Shown in pieces: positions 1 through 15,418 of a stretch of DNA of 64,000 nt. Position numbers and translations under genes: made by a program. Under the pieces are notes generated by a model. That model made no database searches. It saw only the letters and a program-made list of their open reading frames with translations, and was not told the origin of the DNA. Location: assembly GCA_023105745.1 (NCBI GenBank), contig JALGQZ010000006.1:33743686-33807685 (forward strand), written 5' to 3'. The stretch's first letter is position 1; every line of letters begins with the position of its first letter. The DNA is from Austropuccinia psidii. Taxonomy: Eukaryota > Basidiomycota > Pucciniomycetes > Pucciniales > Sphaerophragmiaceae.

Positions 1-3000
1 ACCCATGATAATATCTTCTAGAAATAATTTAATAATACAATTATTAAAAGAAGAATAATATGAAGAAAGATAAACTATCTCATCAATATTATAAGTGTTT
101 TTTCATTAATCAATCATTTATAGTACTATAGGACACCGAGATTGGCTAAATGTAATTTCAACTTCATACCAAACTATACTACTCAAGAATTAAGAGATTT
201 ATCCTCAAAGTATTGGGATATTTCATAATTTAACATTTGGGTTCAATCAAAACTCACAAATTTCTTTCCTTATAGTAAAATTAAGCAGAAAACTAAAGAG
301 ACAGGAATTTCTTAAAATAAGATAATTTTCCCTTTTCAAAAATGGTATTGTCAACGCAAATCATCACATAGTATCGCATAATGAGAGTACAGAAAAAATT
401 CTATGCAAGAGGCTCTTAAGAGATTAAAATTACAAGTAAAAATGAAGAAAAATTCCAGTAAAACCTAGATAAAATACAAAAGAGATAATTAAAAGTCATT
501 CTACCCTGAAAATAAATCAATTAAAAACCCTCAACCCACCAAATAAAACTCAAAACTGGGAGAATTAATCAGAAATGAAAGGAAAAATAAGGCTTAATTA
601 AAAAACGGATCAACCCTCCCATTGAATACATAGCTAAGCTTTCTTACCCAATAAAGGAGATACAATGCATATTCTGAAAATTCTACACTAAGGTAGTACT
701 GCAGATCCATCAATTTGAGGCTTTAAAAGAATTGAGATGGGATAAATGCAGCAAATAATGAAGCTGTGAAGTGAATATTCTTTTGTTTCAAGCCAATGAA
801 GTATATACCACATTCAATCCAAATACTCATTCCGTCATATCAAAAAAACTTCCCCTAATGAATTACGGCACTTTTTGAAAATCGTGATTTTATTTTGCCT
901 GTTATCTTCTTCTATTGTTCAAATCTCAAAAAATACAAATGACTTGTAAAAATATTAACCCTATTTTAATTTTTCTTTAATCCAAAAGATGGCTGAACCA
1001 ATCCTCCAACATAATTGATGTATAAGAGGCCTGTTACACATTTAATAATGCGATTGGGAAAAGAGACCTTGCATTAATGGACCTAAAGTAACCAGTTCAA
1101 CTTCTCCACTGCACTGCAGATGCAAGAACATTTTTGATATATCCCCTCATTAGATTTACTCACAATCCAAACAGATATTTTCAAAATATGAGGGGTATAT
1201 TTCTCAGTTATATTACTGATGCTATTCTTTCTAAATTTCTAAGACCTAGTGGTTGGCTGAAATCTGACAGCCCTCCAAGAGGTAGAAGTATGTCATAAAG
1301 CCTCAATTCTCATAAAAGTATACTTGTAAATAACACAATTTTCATGTTCACTTATTTTTCAAAACAAACTTACTAAGTTGAGAGCTTCTGATAAATAAAT
1401 TGAAAAAGATAGTTTGATGCAATGAGATATAATGATGAAAAAAGTCATTAATAATAAAGAAGCTTAAAGGCTGACTGATGCTCAACTTAAGCTCAAGTAC
1501 ATTTTTCCCATCTGTTTTTGATAATTCTAATATAAGTAATTTTACACATGCTAGGTCTTTGTCATTGATATTTTATCTCAATTTTCTTTCAACTAGCCTT
1601 GGAAAAGTATTCATGGAGACCCAAAAGGAGTATTTATTGCTTCATATCCAAATTCAATTTTTTTAAAACTATCACAAATATAGTGAAAGCAAGATTTTCC
1701 ATCATAAATAAGAATTAAGGTGCCTGAAAAGCATGATATAATAAGGGGTTCATGTGACTTCCTGTTTCAGTTGATCTGAACTTTAAAGTTCATGTTTTGG
1801 GAAATAATCAAGAGCATATTAAAAAATTTATTTTCAGGAGTTTATCAAAAAGAATTCACCTTTTAAAGCCTTTGATCATACAGCCCTTAAATTAGCTTTG
1901 CTCTATATAGCTCCTATGTTTAAATGGCCTCAGAGTAAGAATTTTGAATCCCTTTAAACACAAATTTATTATAATTCTCAGGATTAATTATTAAGTAAGC
2001 TGTAAATTCTCCCCATGGAGACTTTATATGCACTGCCTATTATGTTTTGCTAGAAAATACTGAAATTAGTCTTACCTCCCCATTTTCTTTGTCATTTTAA
2101 TCAAGTGGGTGGACGCTTGAGTGTATGAACTTGAAATATTCTTTTTGGGGTTTTGTTTCTATTCGGCTCTCACAAGAGCAAGGCTATGGTAAACATCATC
2201 AAGATTATTTAAAAGAGCATGGCCTCATTAGTAATCGGAACTAAATTAAAGGTTATTGATTTTTGAAACACTATTCATATGGGAACCTGTTTGTAGAAGA
2301 TTTTCTATTCCATTAGAGGAGTGACCTGGCCCAAAAAGGGGACGTTTAATTTTTGTGAATTTCATTCCTTGTGTTTATTTGATAAAATTTTCCTTCCCAG
2401 AATTAATAATCTGAAAAATGAACATTATATCCTCTTTTATAATTATTTATAATTATAAAAAGCTCCTTTTCTAGACCAAGACAAATAGGATCATCATGAG
2501 GGTATAAAAAGCTAAGGTACATACTACTAGCTATGGTAGTTGATAATATATCTCATTTTGGTCTATATAAAATACTCAGATATGGTTCTCTATTTTAAGA
2601 GTAATAATAACATAAGTAAAGGGGGACATTTAGATTTTACAAAAACAACCAATAAAACCCAGAAAATGGGCTAATTTTACTCAAAAGTAGCTTAATTCAT
2701 GAAGAAAATGAACTCCAGAATTCTAATGAGCCATATAAATTGTCTCCTTTAACCCAAAACTTTTTTGTTCCCTGTTTGAAATTTTCTTGTATATCTGAAG
2801 CTCTCAAACAAAATTTTCTTTCCAAGAAAATCTGTGAAAAAGCTTAAGACCTACAGATTATTCCAGTAAGAGTTCCCAAAATAATACGGAGTGTTATTAT
2901 TAATGAAATGAAGTGTGCTAACCATCTTAAATAATACATTTTTCTATTTACCCAATACCCCAGTTTCACCAGTTGATTCTTGAAAGATGGAAATTTGGCT

Positions 3001-6000
3001 ATTGTGGAATATATTAAACCAATATCATAGATTCATGAATACTTACAAACCAATTTCCTCTGTTACCATGAGTTTGAAGAAGTGGAAATAAAGCTCTCAA
3101 AGTATATTAAGTATGAAATATGAGACTATTATTCACCAAATTCTTGCATATTGGGGATATAAAACGGTCATAATATGCTTATTAAAAGTTTTATCCCTCA
3201 CAAAAAATACAATGGAGTCATTGAGAGCCTTAAAATCAAATACCTTTTCTGTGTATTATAGTTAAGGAAGGGAAATAAACCTGAATTTAGTCTTTTAAAT
3301 CAACCCTTCTCCAAAAAGAAAAATGGAAATTTAAGATTTGTGATTCCATTCTTGATTGTTATTTAAGAATCTCAATAAGGAAGCTCCAACCTGATGGTTC
3401 ATAAAGTAAACAAGAGATGAATTGGAAGGATACCTTGTAAGCAACTGGTCTACTTCACCAAGTGGAAAAGTTGTTGGATATTTGGAGGTAATTAATTATT
3501 TTTAGACTTCAAAAAATCTCATTTATTTTCATAGAAACTCAATAAGCTTGATCTTAGAAGTTTCAGATTCACTCTAGAAATCTTCCACTTTTGGGTACCA
3601 TAGTACTATGATCCCTTTCTATTCCAGCTTCATTGGAGTACATGGAGAAAGTCTTTTTCAATAGTGAGTAAATAGCTACCCCCAAAAAGTTCCTATTCTA
3701 TCCAAAAGACTATATTACATCTGCGATGTCTTAAGGGGTGACCCAACAGCCCAAATGGCTAGCTTGGTTCAAGCTGAAATTAATCTCATTGAGATAGTCT
3801 TTTTTCACATTAAAAAAAGTAAATTAAGCTATTGGTATCATGTCTTTCTTTTTCTTTTGTCACATTTGAGAGTGAAAAGAGCTATAATGAACATCAAAAA
3901 ATTTTATTATTCAAATTTGTAACTATTCTTGTCCTTAAAGTTTATAATCGGTTCCTAGGCTTCGCATTGGTTACATGCTTGAAAGAGAAAATAATTCTGA
4001 AATGCGACTTATACAAGAGATTTTTTGACTCATTAAAAGGCTTTATTTTATGTATTAAATTATGCTTTGTTCAACACTCTAATATGAGAATACTACTGGT
4101 AATCTCTACTGAATATTCATTAGAAAATCTCTGAAGTATGAAGCTGAAAATATGATACTACACAGCATTACCTACTGTGCGTAGAGGCTTCCTGCTGGGA
4201 GGATAAACATTTTTGGGTTAACTGAAATTTAATTTCCACTAATTATAGAAATTATCATTCCTTTTCATAGCTTTCAAGCGCCAATCAAGTTCTGGATAGC
4301 TAAAATAAATAATAACTTTCACTATCACTATATGAGAGGCTGAAAATTTACCCAAATTCTTTTTGAAAATTTGAAACATTTCTTTCACTTCAGTAAAAAT
4401 GGAAAAACTATCAGAAAATACAAAGTAAAATAGTTTATCAAGACAAAGGGATGGTTAATGAGACCAAAACACAAAAAAACCTATATTAATGTGAATATTG
4501 CTCATCCATTACTTCCATCATTAAGCCAATCTTCCAAAAAGGTAAGGCAAGAAATTTTGATGATCCTGAAGAGACGTGAGTAAGAAATCTTAGCTGTAAA
4601 ATATGTGATAGGATTAGTTCCACTTATTGAAATGACACTGGAGTACTTAACCACTGTAATAGGATTCTTATCAAATGAGTTGAGCTAGTGGTTATTTTCT
4701 CTCACTAACAAGTGTATTTCAAATTAGCTAAGATGGCTACAAGAATCTTCAACATCATACTCAAACTCTAGTAATCCAATGTGTTTTCCACTTTGACATT
4801 TTAATTCAAGTTTTTAAGCTATGTTAGCACGTTTTTTCCATTAGTGGTTGCACAATACTGTTTTAATTCAATGGTTAAGGTCATTGCAACTAAAAAGATT
4901 ACATCCTTGCTTTATCAAAGCCTTAATTGGATTAATAAACTACATTGAGCTCCAAATTTATTTTCTGAGCTGGTTTTTGGCCCCATTGTCATTTTTGGTA
5001 TATAACAGTATTGATAGCTTGCATTCCTCTTTCATCTTTATTTGGTGCATGAAAAGTTTCCATTGCATCATTGAGATGGTAATCAAAAAAAAATTGAGCT
5101 CTTTAGTATTTTATCTTCATTAGATTAAATATTGGTGCATCTTGGTATACCCAAAGGTGTGTGAACAAAATTACACAGCTTTCTGATCATTGTCTTTTCA
5201 TATAATTATTTCTTTGGAAGTGAAATGTTTACATGAATATAAAGTATATCATTCTTTACTAACTGGCTTTGGTGGACTGAGTAATCTAACTTGAATCGGT
5301 TATTTCCTCTTCCTAATTCAGGAAATGTAGCTTTCCTGACTACTTTTGTGACTCAAAGGTCGCTTAGCTTATTTCAAAATCTTTCTTCTTGGAAAGGGAT
5401 ATCCCAGAGTCTTTTTGGCTACTTTTGATGGAATATTTAGGGCCATAAATTCAGTTTTCTAGAAAGTGAAGAGTTTAAACAAAGTATAAATAAAATTCAA
5501 TTCTTTGAGTAATTGAATATTCCTCCTCATCATATTCTTCAATTGGTGAATTTGGATCAACAAGGCCTCATCAAATAAATCATATTTTTTTACTGCTTAA
5601 TTGGCTCATTTTAGCTAAGAAATTCTTTATAAAAATATTAAAAATGTGGCAGAAAAATCAATGTAAGTGTTTATCTTTTGGAAAACAAACTTTAGAACCT
5701 TAAGATTTGAATTTTAGAGCTGTAATTATGGAAATTATTTTTCTTAATTGTCACTTTTATTACTATATAATTGTTTGATAATAATGTATCAATGTGTAAT
5801 TTGTCTGCCATTTGACTGAGCTCTTGCTTTTCTTTCAAAATGGATCTGAGTGTAAATTTATTGAATCTGATGTATTTATTATGACACAAATCTGGGGCAT
5901 ATTTATTATAAGATTAAGTAGACTTGAAGCATCTCAAAATTTGAAATGAAACTTGGATAGAAACCAGTGACTTTACCTAATTTTTAGGGAGACTTTCATG

Positions 6001-9000
6001 CTCTTCTGCTATGAATAATTCCCAAAAATTGGATAAAACACACCAGGGAGTTTAAATTTTCATGTTCTGAATTGAATGCAGGAATTTCAGAAGTACTTGA
6101 TCAAGTTATATTTATTCTTCCCAAGGATGCTCATTTTGACACTATGGGTGGGAAGGGTCAGTAATTGTTAGCTTGTGCCTCTTTCGTGGCTTCCAGACTA
6201 AAATATTACGAATTTAAATAAACTGAAAAGAAATGGAATACTATTATTTGAAGTAATAGACACGTCACTTTATTTAAAATTATTTAATGTTGAAATTTAG
6301 GCTTCAACAGTAGAAATGAGTGATAATAGTGAACTGAATCACTTATATGTGAGAGCGCTTAATATTTCTAAAATAAAATGTAAATTATTTTAATTGTAAA
6401 AATGTATTTGTTTAAGAGCTCTGAGGATTAATTCAAAGAGAATTAATCCTCTTTAAATATTGTATTTACAAATTTAGAATCAAAATATTAAGAAATAATT
6501 TTGTTTTAATGAGGAAATATCTGTTATAGCAACATGAGCAGATATAAAAACAAGATTTATGACATAGTGGAAACTTTATACTATGACATATTTAGTAATT
6601 ACTCATAGCAGCAAGATTTAATTCATATTATAATAATATGAATTGAAGTATTTGAAATTTATACACAATAATAAAAGAAAATGAGACAAAAATTTAAAGA
6701 AAGTAATTTGAGTCTGTATAGCAGGTAAAGGTTTACAAGCTTGCAGGCTCACAGTAATGCAGGAATTAAGTAAGTCTTTAATGGTGAAATTTTCTAGAGA
6801 TAGTATAGGTCATCAGTAGTTAATCTCCAAAATGAGTAGGATATTCTAAAGTCACTTACCTCAGAATAGTCATACAAAATTGTACTAGCTTGTCTTTCTG
6901 GTTCATAAGTGGACTTATATCTTGACCACTGGGTTTACTTTTTTGATGAGTCATGATATAGTCCTCACAATCATTGTCATATTTTTTGCTTGATTAAATT
7001 TGAGAAGACATCCTCTTTCCAATCAAAGAAAGTGGAAGGCTAATGAGTAACTTTGAGGTTAGATCAGTTGATAGATAATCTACAGGAGAGCTGGGTATTT
7101 AGATGAATAAATGAACCTCCACAAGATTCTTAAGTAATTGGAGTAATGGGTCAAACTTTGGGGTGGAAATTTGATTGTGATGATTCCATGATACAATTTA
7201 AAGTTTTTGAGTTTCAATTCTTTCACCATGAGAAAGCTTTCTACAACTGAAAGAGGGTATTTCATTTGGAAAGTGGCTTTGACCCAGAAAATTAAGATTC
7301 TGGACTCATACTTAGAACTGAGTTGAACACAGAATGTCAATATTGGTCACTATTATTAAGTCTTCCAAGCCACTGGAAGGTTATAGAATTTTTGTTATTT
7401 GTTGATTTTCTCTTTGTGCTAATAAGGTATATGCCATGTTATTTTCTTTCATTAGAAGATTTACATTGAAAAATAAATACCCTCAATTTAACATTCCAAA
7501 AAAAAGATTGATTTTTCATAAAAACTGTTTGTACAGCTATGTTTGTTCTGGAAAGGTTATTTTACTCTTTTCAAGTCCCTTATAAAAGATTTTTTTGAAT
7601 AAATAAAAGTTACAAATAAATTAACCATTATCTATCTTCTTGAAAAATTGAAGCTGCACCTTATAACACTCAAAGCAAGGCTCAAATGAGTATTCTGGGT
7701 AAATAACTTGTTTTCAGTAACATATTATTTGAGTTTTTCCTCTCAAAAAGATTGATTTATTTCCAAAAAATTCAATAAAAATCTGGATTTATCTAAAAAA
7801 TTTCAATGTGTAATGCAAAAGGCCTATCCCTTTGGTTTTGTATTAATTTCATTGTTTTTAATTTGCTTCAAGGAGAATGGTAGGAAGATATTTGAATATT
7901 CTTCTTTGATAAAACATTATATTTAACTTCTTATTATTATTCCATTTTTTTCTATTTTTATTTCTTCATTCTTTTATATTATATATTCTTCAGGTTTTTT
8001 TTCTGTTTTTTATTGAGCTTTCAGGTAATTAACTTAAGTCACAGGATCTATACAGGTTTTTCACTTTAAGCTTCTCTGTACAGATTTTACTGTATAAATA
8101 TGTACAGAGCCTTCTTATGTAGAAAATTTAATGATTGTATACTCTTTCAAAGTACAAGGCTTTATAGCACCTTGTATCGTAATTTATTTCAAAAAAATTA
8201 AAATAAGAAAAAAAAACCAATAGAAATAAAAACAAGAAAAAAATAATGAGAATTGATAAGAACAAAGTGATAAATTAATTAAAAGACAGTTATTTCACTG
8301 TGGATAGCTACCATTTTTTCTTCATACCTCTTGGAACCAAATTGCAACAAATTTTAAAAAAATCAAAATGAAGATGAGTTTTTAAAAGGAATCAAAAAAA
8401 GGAACAAAAAGGATTTCTAATCTTATTTAATTGTCCCTTTATATCACCCTTCAATTTTCTGATGAATTTTTTCAATTATTTTCTTTCAATTTTCAAGGAG
8501 TAGATATTTTTCAAAGAGTCTTATGAATCTCTTTCTAAAGAAACTCATAGAAATATATAATTCATGAAACAAATTTTTTGGGGATGAATGATGGTAGAAA
8601 AGTCAAACTTTTATTAATCCCTCAAAATGGGAATGTTCAAATAATATTTTATTCAAAAAACCAAGGAAAATTCAGTCAAAATATGTGATTGTTCATCCAC
8701 TTACTCTTAGGATGTAGCTTGGAATAAGAAAAAGGTTTTGTTTCATTTTATTCTGGTGAAAAAAGGGAAGATAGAGCTTTGAAGCTTATTTTTCAAATTT
8801 CAAGGGGCTTTGCTAGTATTATCATTTTCAACAAAAATGTACCAAAAACTTAGCTATGTATTCATCCACTCAAGAATAAAATTCTTCATTTTAATCAATG
8901 AAAATTAAGTCCATAAAAATGAATATAAATCATGGGGTACTAACATACATATAAGGAATCTATTAATGAGCTAAAAGATGAGCTTTATGAAGATATGGTC

Positions 9001-10965
9001 AAATATTCTAACTTTTTTTCAATAAGAAAAACTAAAAAATTTGGTAAATAATTTTGAAGATGATTGGAATCTAATTTGATATTGCTCTGAGTTAATGTGT
9101 CTATCATGATTAAATTACTTCTTAAACTAAACTTTGGTGGCTTTTACCATCAAAAGATGTACAAATTCATTTTATGAGAAACAACCCACATTTCAGAATT
9201 AGCAAACTCAAAGTTATAAATAAAAGGGGTATAAAACCCAAAAATCATAGTTCAAATTTAATGATATAACAAGGTGCTTAAGTGAATAAAGCATAGCTAG
9301 AAAAATTTATTTAGAGAAAAATTTGAAATTTCAAGTAATTTCAATGATATTTTTCATAAATTTCAATAATATACCTTCACTGTCTCAAGATATCATATAA
9401 GATATCTATTTAGGGTAACTCTAAGCTGGTTAAAAAACATTTTTTCTTAACATCCCTGGCATGGGACATAGAGGTATTCAGTTGAATTTTCATCTTTTCA
9501 CTAGACTGAATACTTCAGGTGACATAAAAAATATACTTATGAAGAAAACATTTCCTTTCGAAAATGTAAAAAGAGACAAATATTTTGTTTTTCACTAATG
9601 AATTCAGATGATATTTCTGATTAACGTACTTTTTGAATATCAGGATTTCCCTCAAAATATAGTATTGTATTTTAATAAAACAGCTTTAATTGTAGAATCA
9701 AGACCATATCTCTTTCTGGCTGTTCTTATGACTCATTGGTGTAAGGGCCCAAAGCTCCTTTTGAGAGATTGAGATTTTTAACATAAAATTAATTTTCATT
9801 CAATTAAAATTCAATTGTATTTTTCTTTTATGTTCAAGAAATATTCCTTAATTTAATTTGGAGGAGTTTATTCCGTATTCTTGATACCTGCTTCTCTTAT
9901 GAAAGAAAAAAAGGGTAGAGATATGGTTTCTATCTGGATAAGAACCTTGATTAAAGTGTAGTTGTTGAATAATTTCTTGATTAATATTTAAAAGAAGTCA
10001 TTGATGAACAATTTCTTTTATTTTATGAAATCTCATTTTTGGAGGAGGGTTATTATTATCAGCTTATCCATTAATTTTGTTAAAAGTAGTGAAATTCAGA
10101 GAAAATATAGTCTCAAATATTTCGGTGTGTCAAGAAATATAAAAAAACATAATAAAAACATGAAGATTTTTTTTTGAATGATTTGTATTTAGAGAAAAAT
10201 TAAATACATTGTTGCAGATATAAAAATTTATCAATCATATATTTTTGAGTTCTTGTTATTTGAAAATTGTTACCAAACAGCTGTATTAAGAGAGTTAATT
10301 GGAAATCAATGGCTTTCTACGTGGTTTGAGTTCCTTTCAAACCTTCTATTTCTTGATTTCATTTCCACCCTATCTTATAATATGTATCCATGTCATCTCC
10401 CATGTCAATTTCCAAATGTAACACCTGCTGTCAGGTGTTGCCACATTTCCTGTGGTACTTATTAGCTTGGATGGTAGAATGAAATGGTCAGATCTACTTG
10501 GTATCACAGTAAAAAATATATGAAAGATTTAGTTTGACATGAGAATTTCATAATTTTGAAAGTTTTCAAAAAAAAATAAGCTACACTTGCAAAAAATTGA
10601 AGGAGTGAAAAATAGCTGAGTGGGCTATGGGAGAAATGTCATCATTAACTTGGAGGGTTCAAGCACTAGTTTTAGCTTATTAAGGGCATGGCCCAATTTC
10701 ATTTATTTCATACAGGTACCTGGTCAAGTAATAATAGAGTATCATACTTATGGGGGATCTACTGCAATTGGATGCTTCTTGGCTTTTCTGAACTGTTGGG
10801 ACTAACCAATAATCCAGATATGAATCATATTGACATCTCAGTACCTGAATAGAATCACAGCACCTCATTTGTTTCTGAAGAAGTTGAATCAAATGATTTT
10901 GCACAGACTCACTGCTTAAATAACCCCAAAAAAAGTCAGCTAAGGACTTGCATAAGCTGATTAAA
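1..10965. other. AT-rich region without a recognisable gene
   Basis: This stretch is very AT-rich and holds only short open frames (about 100 codons at most, for example 3832-4134 plus and 7080-7340 minus). None shows a motif I recognise, and no splice-linked set of frames reads as a protein. It is probably intergenic DNA plus transposon sequence too decayed to read. A small perfect hairpin lies at 10420-10439. I see no tRNA or rRNA. Confidence 0.5.
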
Positions 10966-12367
10966 TGTTAGCCTGTGACTCAAAAACAGAGCACAAGCAT
11001 GACAGCCAAAATAACATAAACCAATTGTAAATCAAAATACTACCAAAATGGAACTGGACCAAAATATCTCATGAATGGTATTAAAGAAGGAGGAAAATCA
11101 CCTCTTTCCAAGTATATAATCCTCATAACCATAAGACAAATAATAACAAAGTTATTCCTGATCAAAGGAAGAACAAAGCATAAACCTTAAATTTCACCTC
11201 TCATCTGAAATACAGAGAAAGATACAGAACCCCATCAAATGGTTTTTCAACTTTAAACTCTCAATAAGGGCTATTCAATTGTGCTAGCCAAATCAAGCTA
11301 GCACCAAAATTACAGGAATTATAGCCAAACAAAGCCAAATAAGGGTTAAGATAATATTTGCCTCTGTTCTAACTGCTTAATTTTTAGTGTGATATACCCA
11401 AATTGGGTTGAAGAAAAATCAGGGCTATCTGAATTTTCCATATATTTTCTAATACCTCATCTAAAACAAAATTCATAGAGAAAACAAACTCCATACAGGA
11501 TTGAAGAAAAATCAATATCTGAATAATGTAAATTAAAATTGGTATAACTTTTCCATATTTAATGATACCTATACCAAATGAAGTACCATTGCGTAGATCC
11601 TATCCAGAATTACACAATGAACCAACTTTGAGCTCATTATCTTGAAAGCTGACAAAGCTATGGCAGTTCTAAGGTTACAATCCCATGATTGGTCCAATAC
11701 ACCTTTACTGTGAAATACTTTCCCATATCCTTGAATATGAGGTGTCAATTCATTGAAGGAGCCTTTTAATCCTTCAATACCTCATAGTTTGGACACTATG
11801 GTGTCTCCATAAGGGTTCTGTAAAGCAATATACACATCATACACATCAGAGGAAAGCTATGTCATCCCCAAATGAAAATTTTCACCCTGTATTGGTAAAA
11901 ATGGCCAATATGTGGTTTCAAAACAACATCTGAGCCCAATACAGGGTATAAAGGGTGTGTAATAGCTACAAAAATGTCCTTGGAAGTGAAAAATATTCAC
12001 TTCCTCTACATGGACAGGATTAATGCTCCTTTCACCCCATTTAAGGATCAAAAGGGGCTTCTCTGCCCGAAAGAGGAATCCCAATCCTTCTCTTTAATTC
12101 CTACATAGTAAAGCTATTTACCAACAGTTATACTCTTGGAAAGTAATCAGGCATAATTCCCATTTTGATTATTTTAGTCTTTATTATAATAATCCAATTG
12201 GTAAAGCTTCATCCAGGGCTTCCAATAGTACTCACCACCACTATTTTGTTATAGTAAATCCCTTATAACTTAATTTTAAACTATTTTCATACTTCTTATC
12301 CATTTAAAATTCATATTTAAGTATTTGTGTACTATTATTATCACCTGATGATAGACTAAGCCTGACA
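10966..12367 (+). repeat. 5' LTR of family A element
   Basis: The direct partner is 23819-25170 and an inverted partner is 17806-19240. Shared blocks include the start (TGTxAGCCTGTGACTCAAAA), the segment around a 'gtgctagccaaatca' block, and the end around 'atccagggcttccaa'. It starts TG and ends CA with short inverted termini (TGTCAG/CTGACA). It is several percent or more diverged from the 3' LTR by eye, so insertion was not recent. Confidence 0.92.
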
Positions 12368-12937
12368 TTTTTGGGGACTGGCTGTGCTTTTTACCTTGAT
12401 TTTTGGACTTTTTGGCCTAAAAGTGACTAATTTCTCTTATTTTTATATTTCAATTTACCATTATTATTTTTCTTTAGAGTTTAAGCTCTCTTAATAAAAA
12501 TAATAATATATAAAGTATCATATATTATTATTTTTTCAGTGGTATATAACCATATACTACTGCTTTTTATTTTATATGCATTTTTTACATGGTTAATTAG
12601 AATTTAATCACCACAGTCTTCTTTTGGCTGTTCTTTGTGATATAAGAACCATGAAACCTTATATTATTCTTTTTTTATTAAAAATAATACCTCTGTTATT
12701 TAAATAACAGTGTCAGAGACATGGTTGGACATATTGATAATTGCAATTTTCCATTACAGAACAACTTATAATATTATTCTTGTTAATTACAAGATAATAT
12801 GTGAGATATTTGGGATAAAAAAGTATAAAATACATCCAAAAAGAAGTATTTTTGATGTTTAATTGATAATTCCAATCATAAATTACAATACAAGGGTACA
12901 ATATAAACATTTATCATACCAGATATTACTCTTAGAC
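12368..12937 (+). other. Leader of family A element
   Basis: Untranslated AT-rich sequence between the 5' LTR and the first gag frame. I could not identify a tRNA primer-binding site with confidence; the bases just after the LTR include a 'tggggactgg' string. Nothing else is visible here. Confidence 0.4.
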
Positions 12938-15418
12938 ATGCAAATATCATTACCAGAACTCCTAACTGACATAATCCCTCTTCCTCTGTTTCAGTGGGAA
13001 AAAATTATACCACTTGAGACCCAGTCACAAGTCAATACAAAAGTGTCACCCTCAGACACAGTTTCTCAGAAGGGCAGAGCAAAGAGAAACAGTGAAAGGC
13101 TCATAACCAGCACAACGCAGAAACCCATTGCAGCTCAGAGGACTAGAAAACCACAAACCTCTTCATCCATAAAAGGTAGACCAACCTTTATAACTTGTAC
13201 AGGGAATATTACTATAATTAACTCAGTTGTAACCTCTAAAGTCAAATTGCCCAAAGAAGCTGAAACCAAATTTGTACAAGGAACATTCAAAGGTAAATAC
13301 CTTATAAGCAAAAGTATTTTACTTCTTGAAAACATTAATATGTCCCCTGTACACCTCAGAAACCAGCCAGGAAACAAACCAGTAATGTTCAGAACCAGAA
13401 GATAAGGGTCTGGAACCCATAGTGGATTGCAGGGCACTGAGGGAAATCATACTCACACTTCCATTCACCTTCCAATTCAAAAAGAAACCTCAAACCAGAG
13501 GACTGGAGGGATATGGATCACATTCTTCAGCTCCATCAACTCCTCAAAGATTTATTCCAATGGAGCATGGATAACAAGAGATTCAACCTAGCTTCAAACT
13601 GGGAAGAACTTTGAGCAGGTTGCCAGAAGTTATGTCTCAAAGAGATTTAAAAGACCTGATGGTAATCACCAAAGGTTGGAATACCAATAGGAAGTTAAAC
13701 CTCCGGGAGGAAATGGAAGGCAGGATAAGGGAGAATCAAGCCACTATCCAAGCCATAGAAGAAACCCTGAACCAGAAAGAGAATACTCTGATTCCTTCGG
13801 CTTCATAAGGAGTAAACCAATGAGACTCCCCAGTGGCTTCACACCATTCAAAAGCCAGAATACTGGTGCCCAAGAGTCATCATTCTTCACAATCCCACAA
13901 AGTTTCCAGGAGAAGGCAAGGATCAAAGGGAAAAAACAAGACTTCTCTCAGCCATAGTCAGAAAGAGTCCATTACAATGATCCAGAATCTGTTTGACTTC
14001 GTGAAAGAAGTATGCAGGAGCCAAAAATAGCTTTAAATACTCCTGATATAATCAGTAGTATTACTACTAGAAGTATTATCCCCACTAAGAATAAACATAG
14101 TGTTGTTACACCTGAGAGTAGCATCAACAGCAATGAACTGTGGCTACAAATTTCCCACTCTGAAGAACAAACTCAAAACAAGTTTTAATTTCTCCAAGAA
14201 CATATTATCAGGTTGCAAGAGGTTGATACCCTAAAACCCAAAATCATTCCCGCTTTTCAAGAGGACTATACTAAACTAAGTAAAGCTTCAGAAGAAAACA
14301 ACAAAATACTGAATAAATTCTTGGAGGAACAATTCCACTGCAAAAGGGACAGAGAATTTCTGGATCAAGACCTGAACAAATGGTTCAATTTCTTCCAAAA
14401 AATAAAGCCCCAAACACAGGGAAGTATTTTGAACAATAATCCATACCACCAAGAAGAAATCAAACCAGATTCCTTGTTGGATGATAAGAAAAGATCCCCA
14501 TAACAATACAAAGATGGAGAAAAAATGAATTATTCAAAGAAGGAAGCACTGAAACAACTTCAATAAGCCTAACATTGGCTGAAATTCCTAGGTGTAGGAG
14601 AATATGATTATATGGAACTCATTCATTATATTGATAGACTCTTTATTGATTTACCAAGCATACTAGATTAATGGATTACAACCAGACTAAACATGGCATT
14701 CAAATGAAATTCTAGTATCTGGTACACAGAAATGAAAGAAATTCATGGTGGAATAGTCAAATAATTTAGAAGTACAGTAATGGTACCTGGATATGGCAAA
14801 AGACCATTTCATTTATAAATGAAAGATACTAAGTGTATGAAGATCCTTATGATTGGTGTTCCAAATTGTCTAAAAGACTTAGAGCCATTGATCCCTATAT
14901 TAAAATTCAAATTATGAATTAAAAACTTCTGAAACAGCTTCCAGGAGAACTAGAGCATGCAGTAAAATTCAGGTGCAACCAAAACTGCACCCTAGATGAA
15001 ATTTTCAACACCTTGTAAAATTTAAGGAAAGGGAAACAATGTAAATATTCTCCATATAAAGGCAAAGGTTTCAGAGAGAAACATCCTTTCAGGGTTAAAG
15101 ATAAATATAAGCCCAGAGAAAAAGTGGCAGAAGTTACTAAGAAAAAGAACTCTTGTTACAATTGTGAGTCCAAAGACTACTATGCTAACAACTTTCCAAA
15201 GGTAAAGAAAAAAAGATCTATGCCATTGAACAAGTCCCAGAGGAATAAATCCAAGCAGAGGATTCTGAATCTGACTTTATGGGTGATTCCATCAGAGAAA
15301 ACTCTTATGTTGACCAAGACCCAATAGAGGAATTCCTGGTAGAGCACCAAGAGGAAACCCGGTTGGAAATCCAGGATATAAAGCTGGAAGCAGGATTACT
15401 ACAAGACACTGAAAATTA
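12938..15418 (+). pseudogene. gag of family A element, decayed
   Basis: The clearest start is the ATG at 12938, which opens a frame to 13405. Further gag pieces follow in several frames (13611-13808, 13833-14030, 14213-14503, 15124-15327) separated by stops and frameshifts. Nucleocapsid-like basic sequence ends in a CCHC zinc knuckle near 15150 that reads C-x2-C-x4-Y-x4-F, so the His and the last Cys are lost. The 14213-14503 piece is rich in Glu, Lys and Gln and looks helical. The family role is coat protein for the virus-like particle. Position between LTR and protease supports the call; the sequence resembles gag of large rust-fungus Ty3 elements. Confidence 0.8.
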
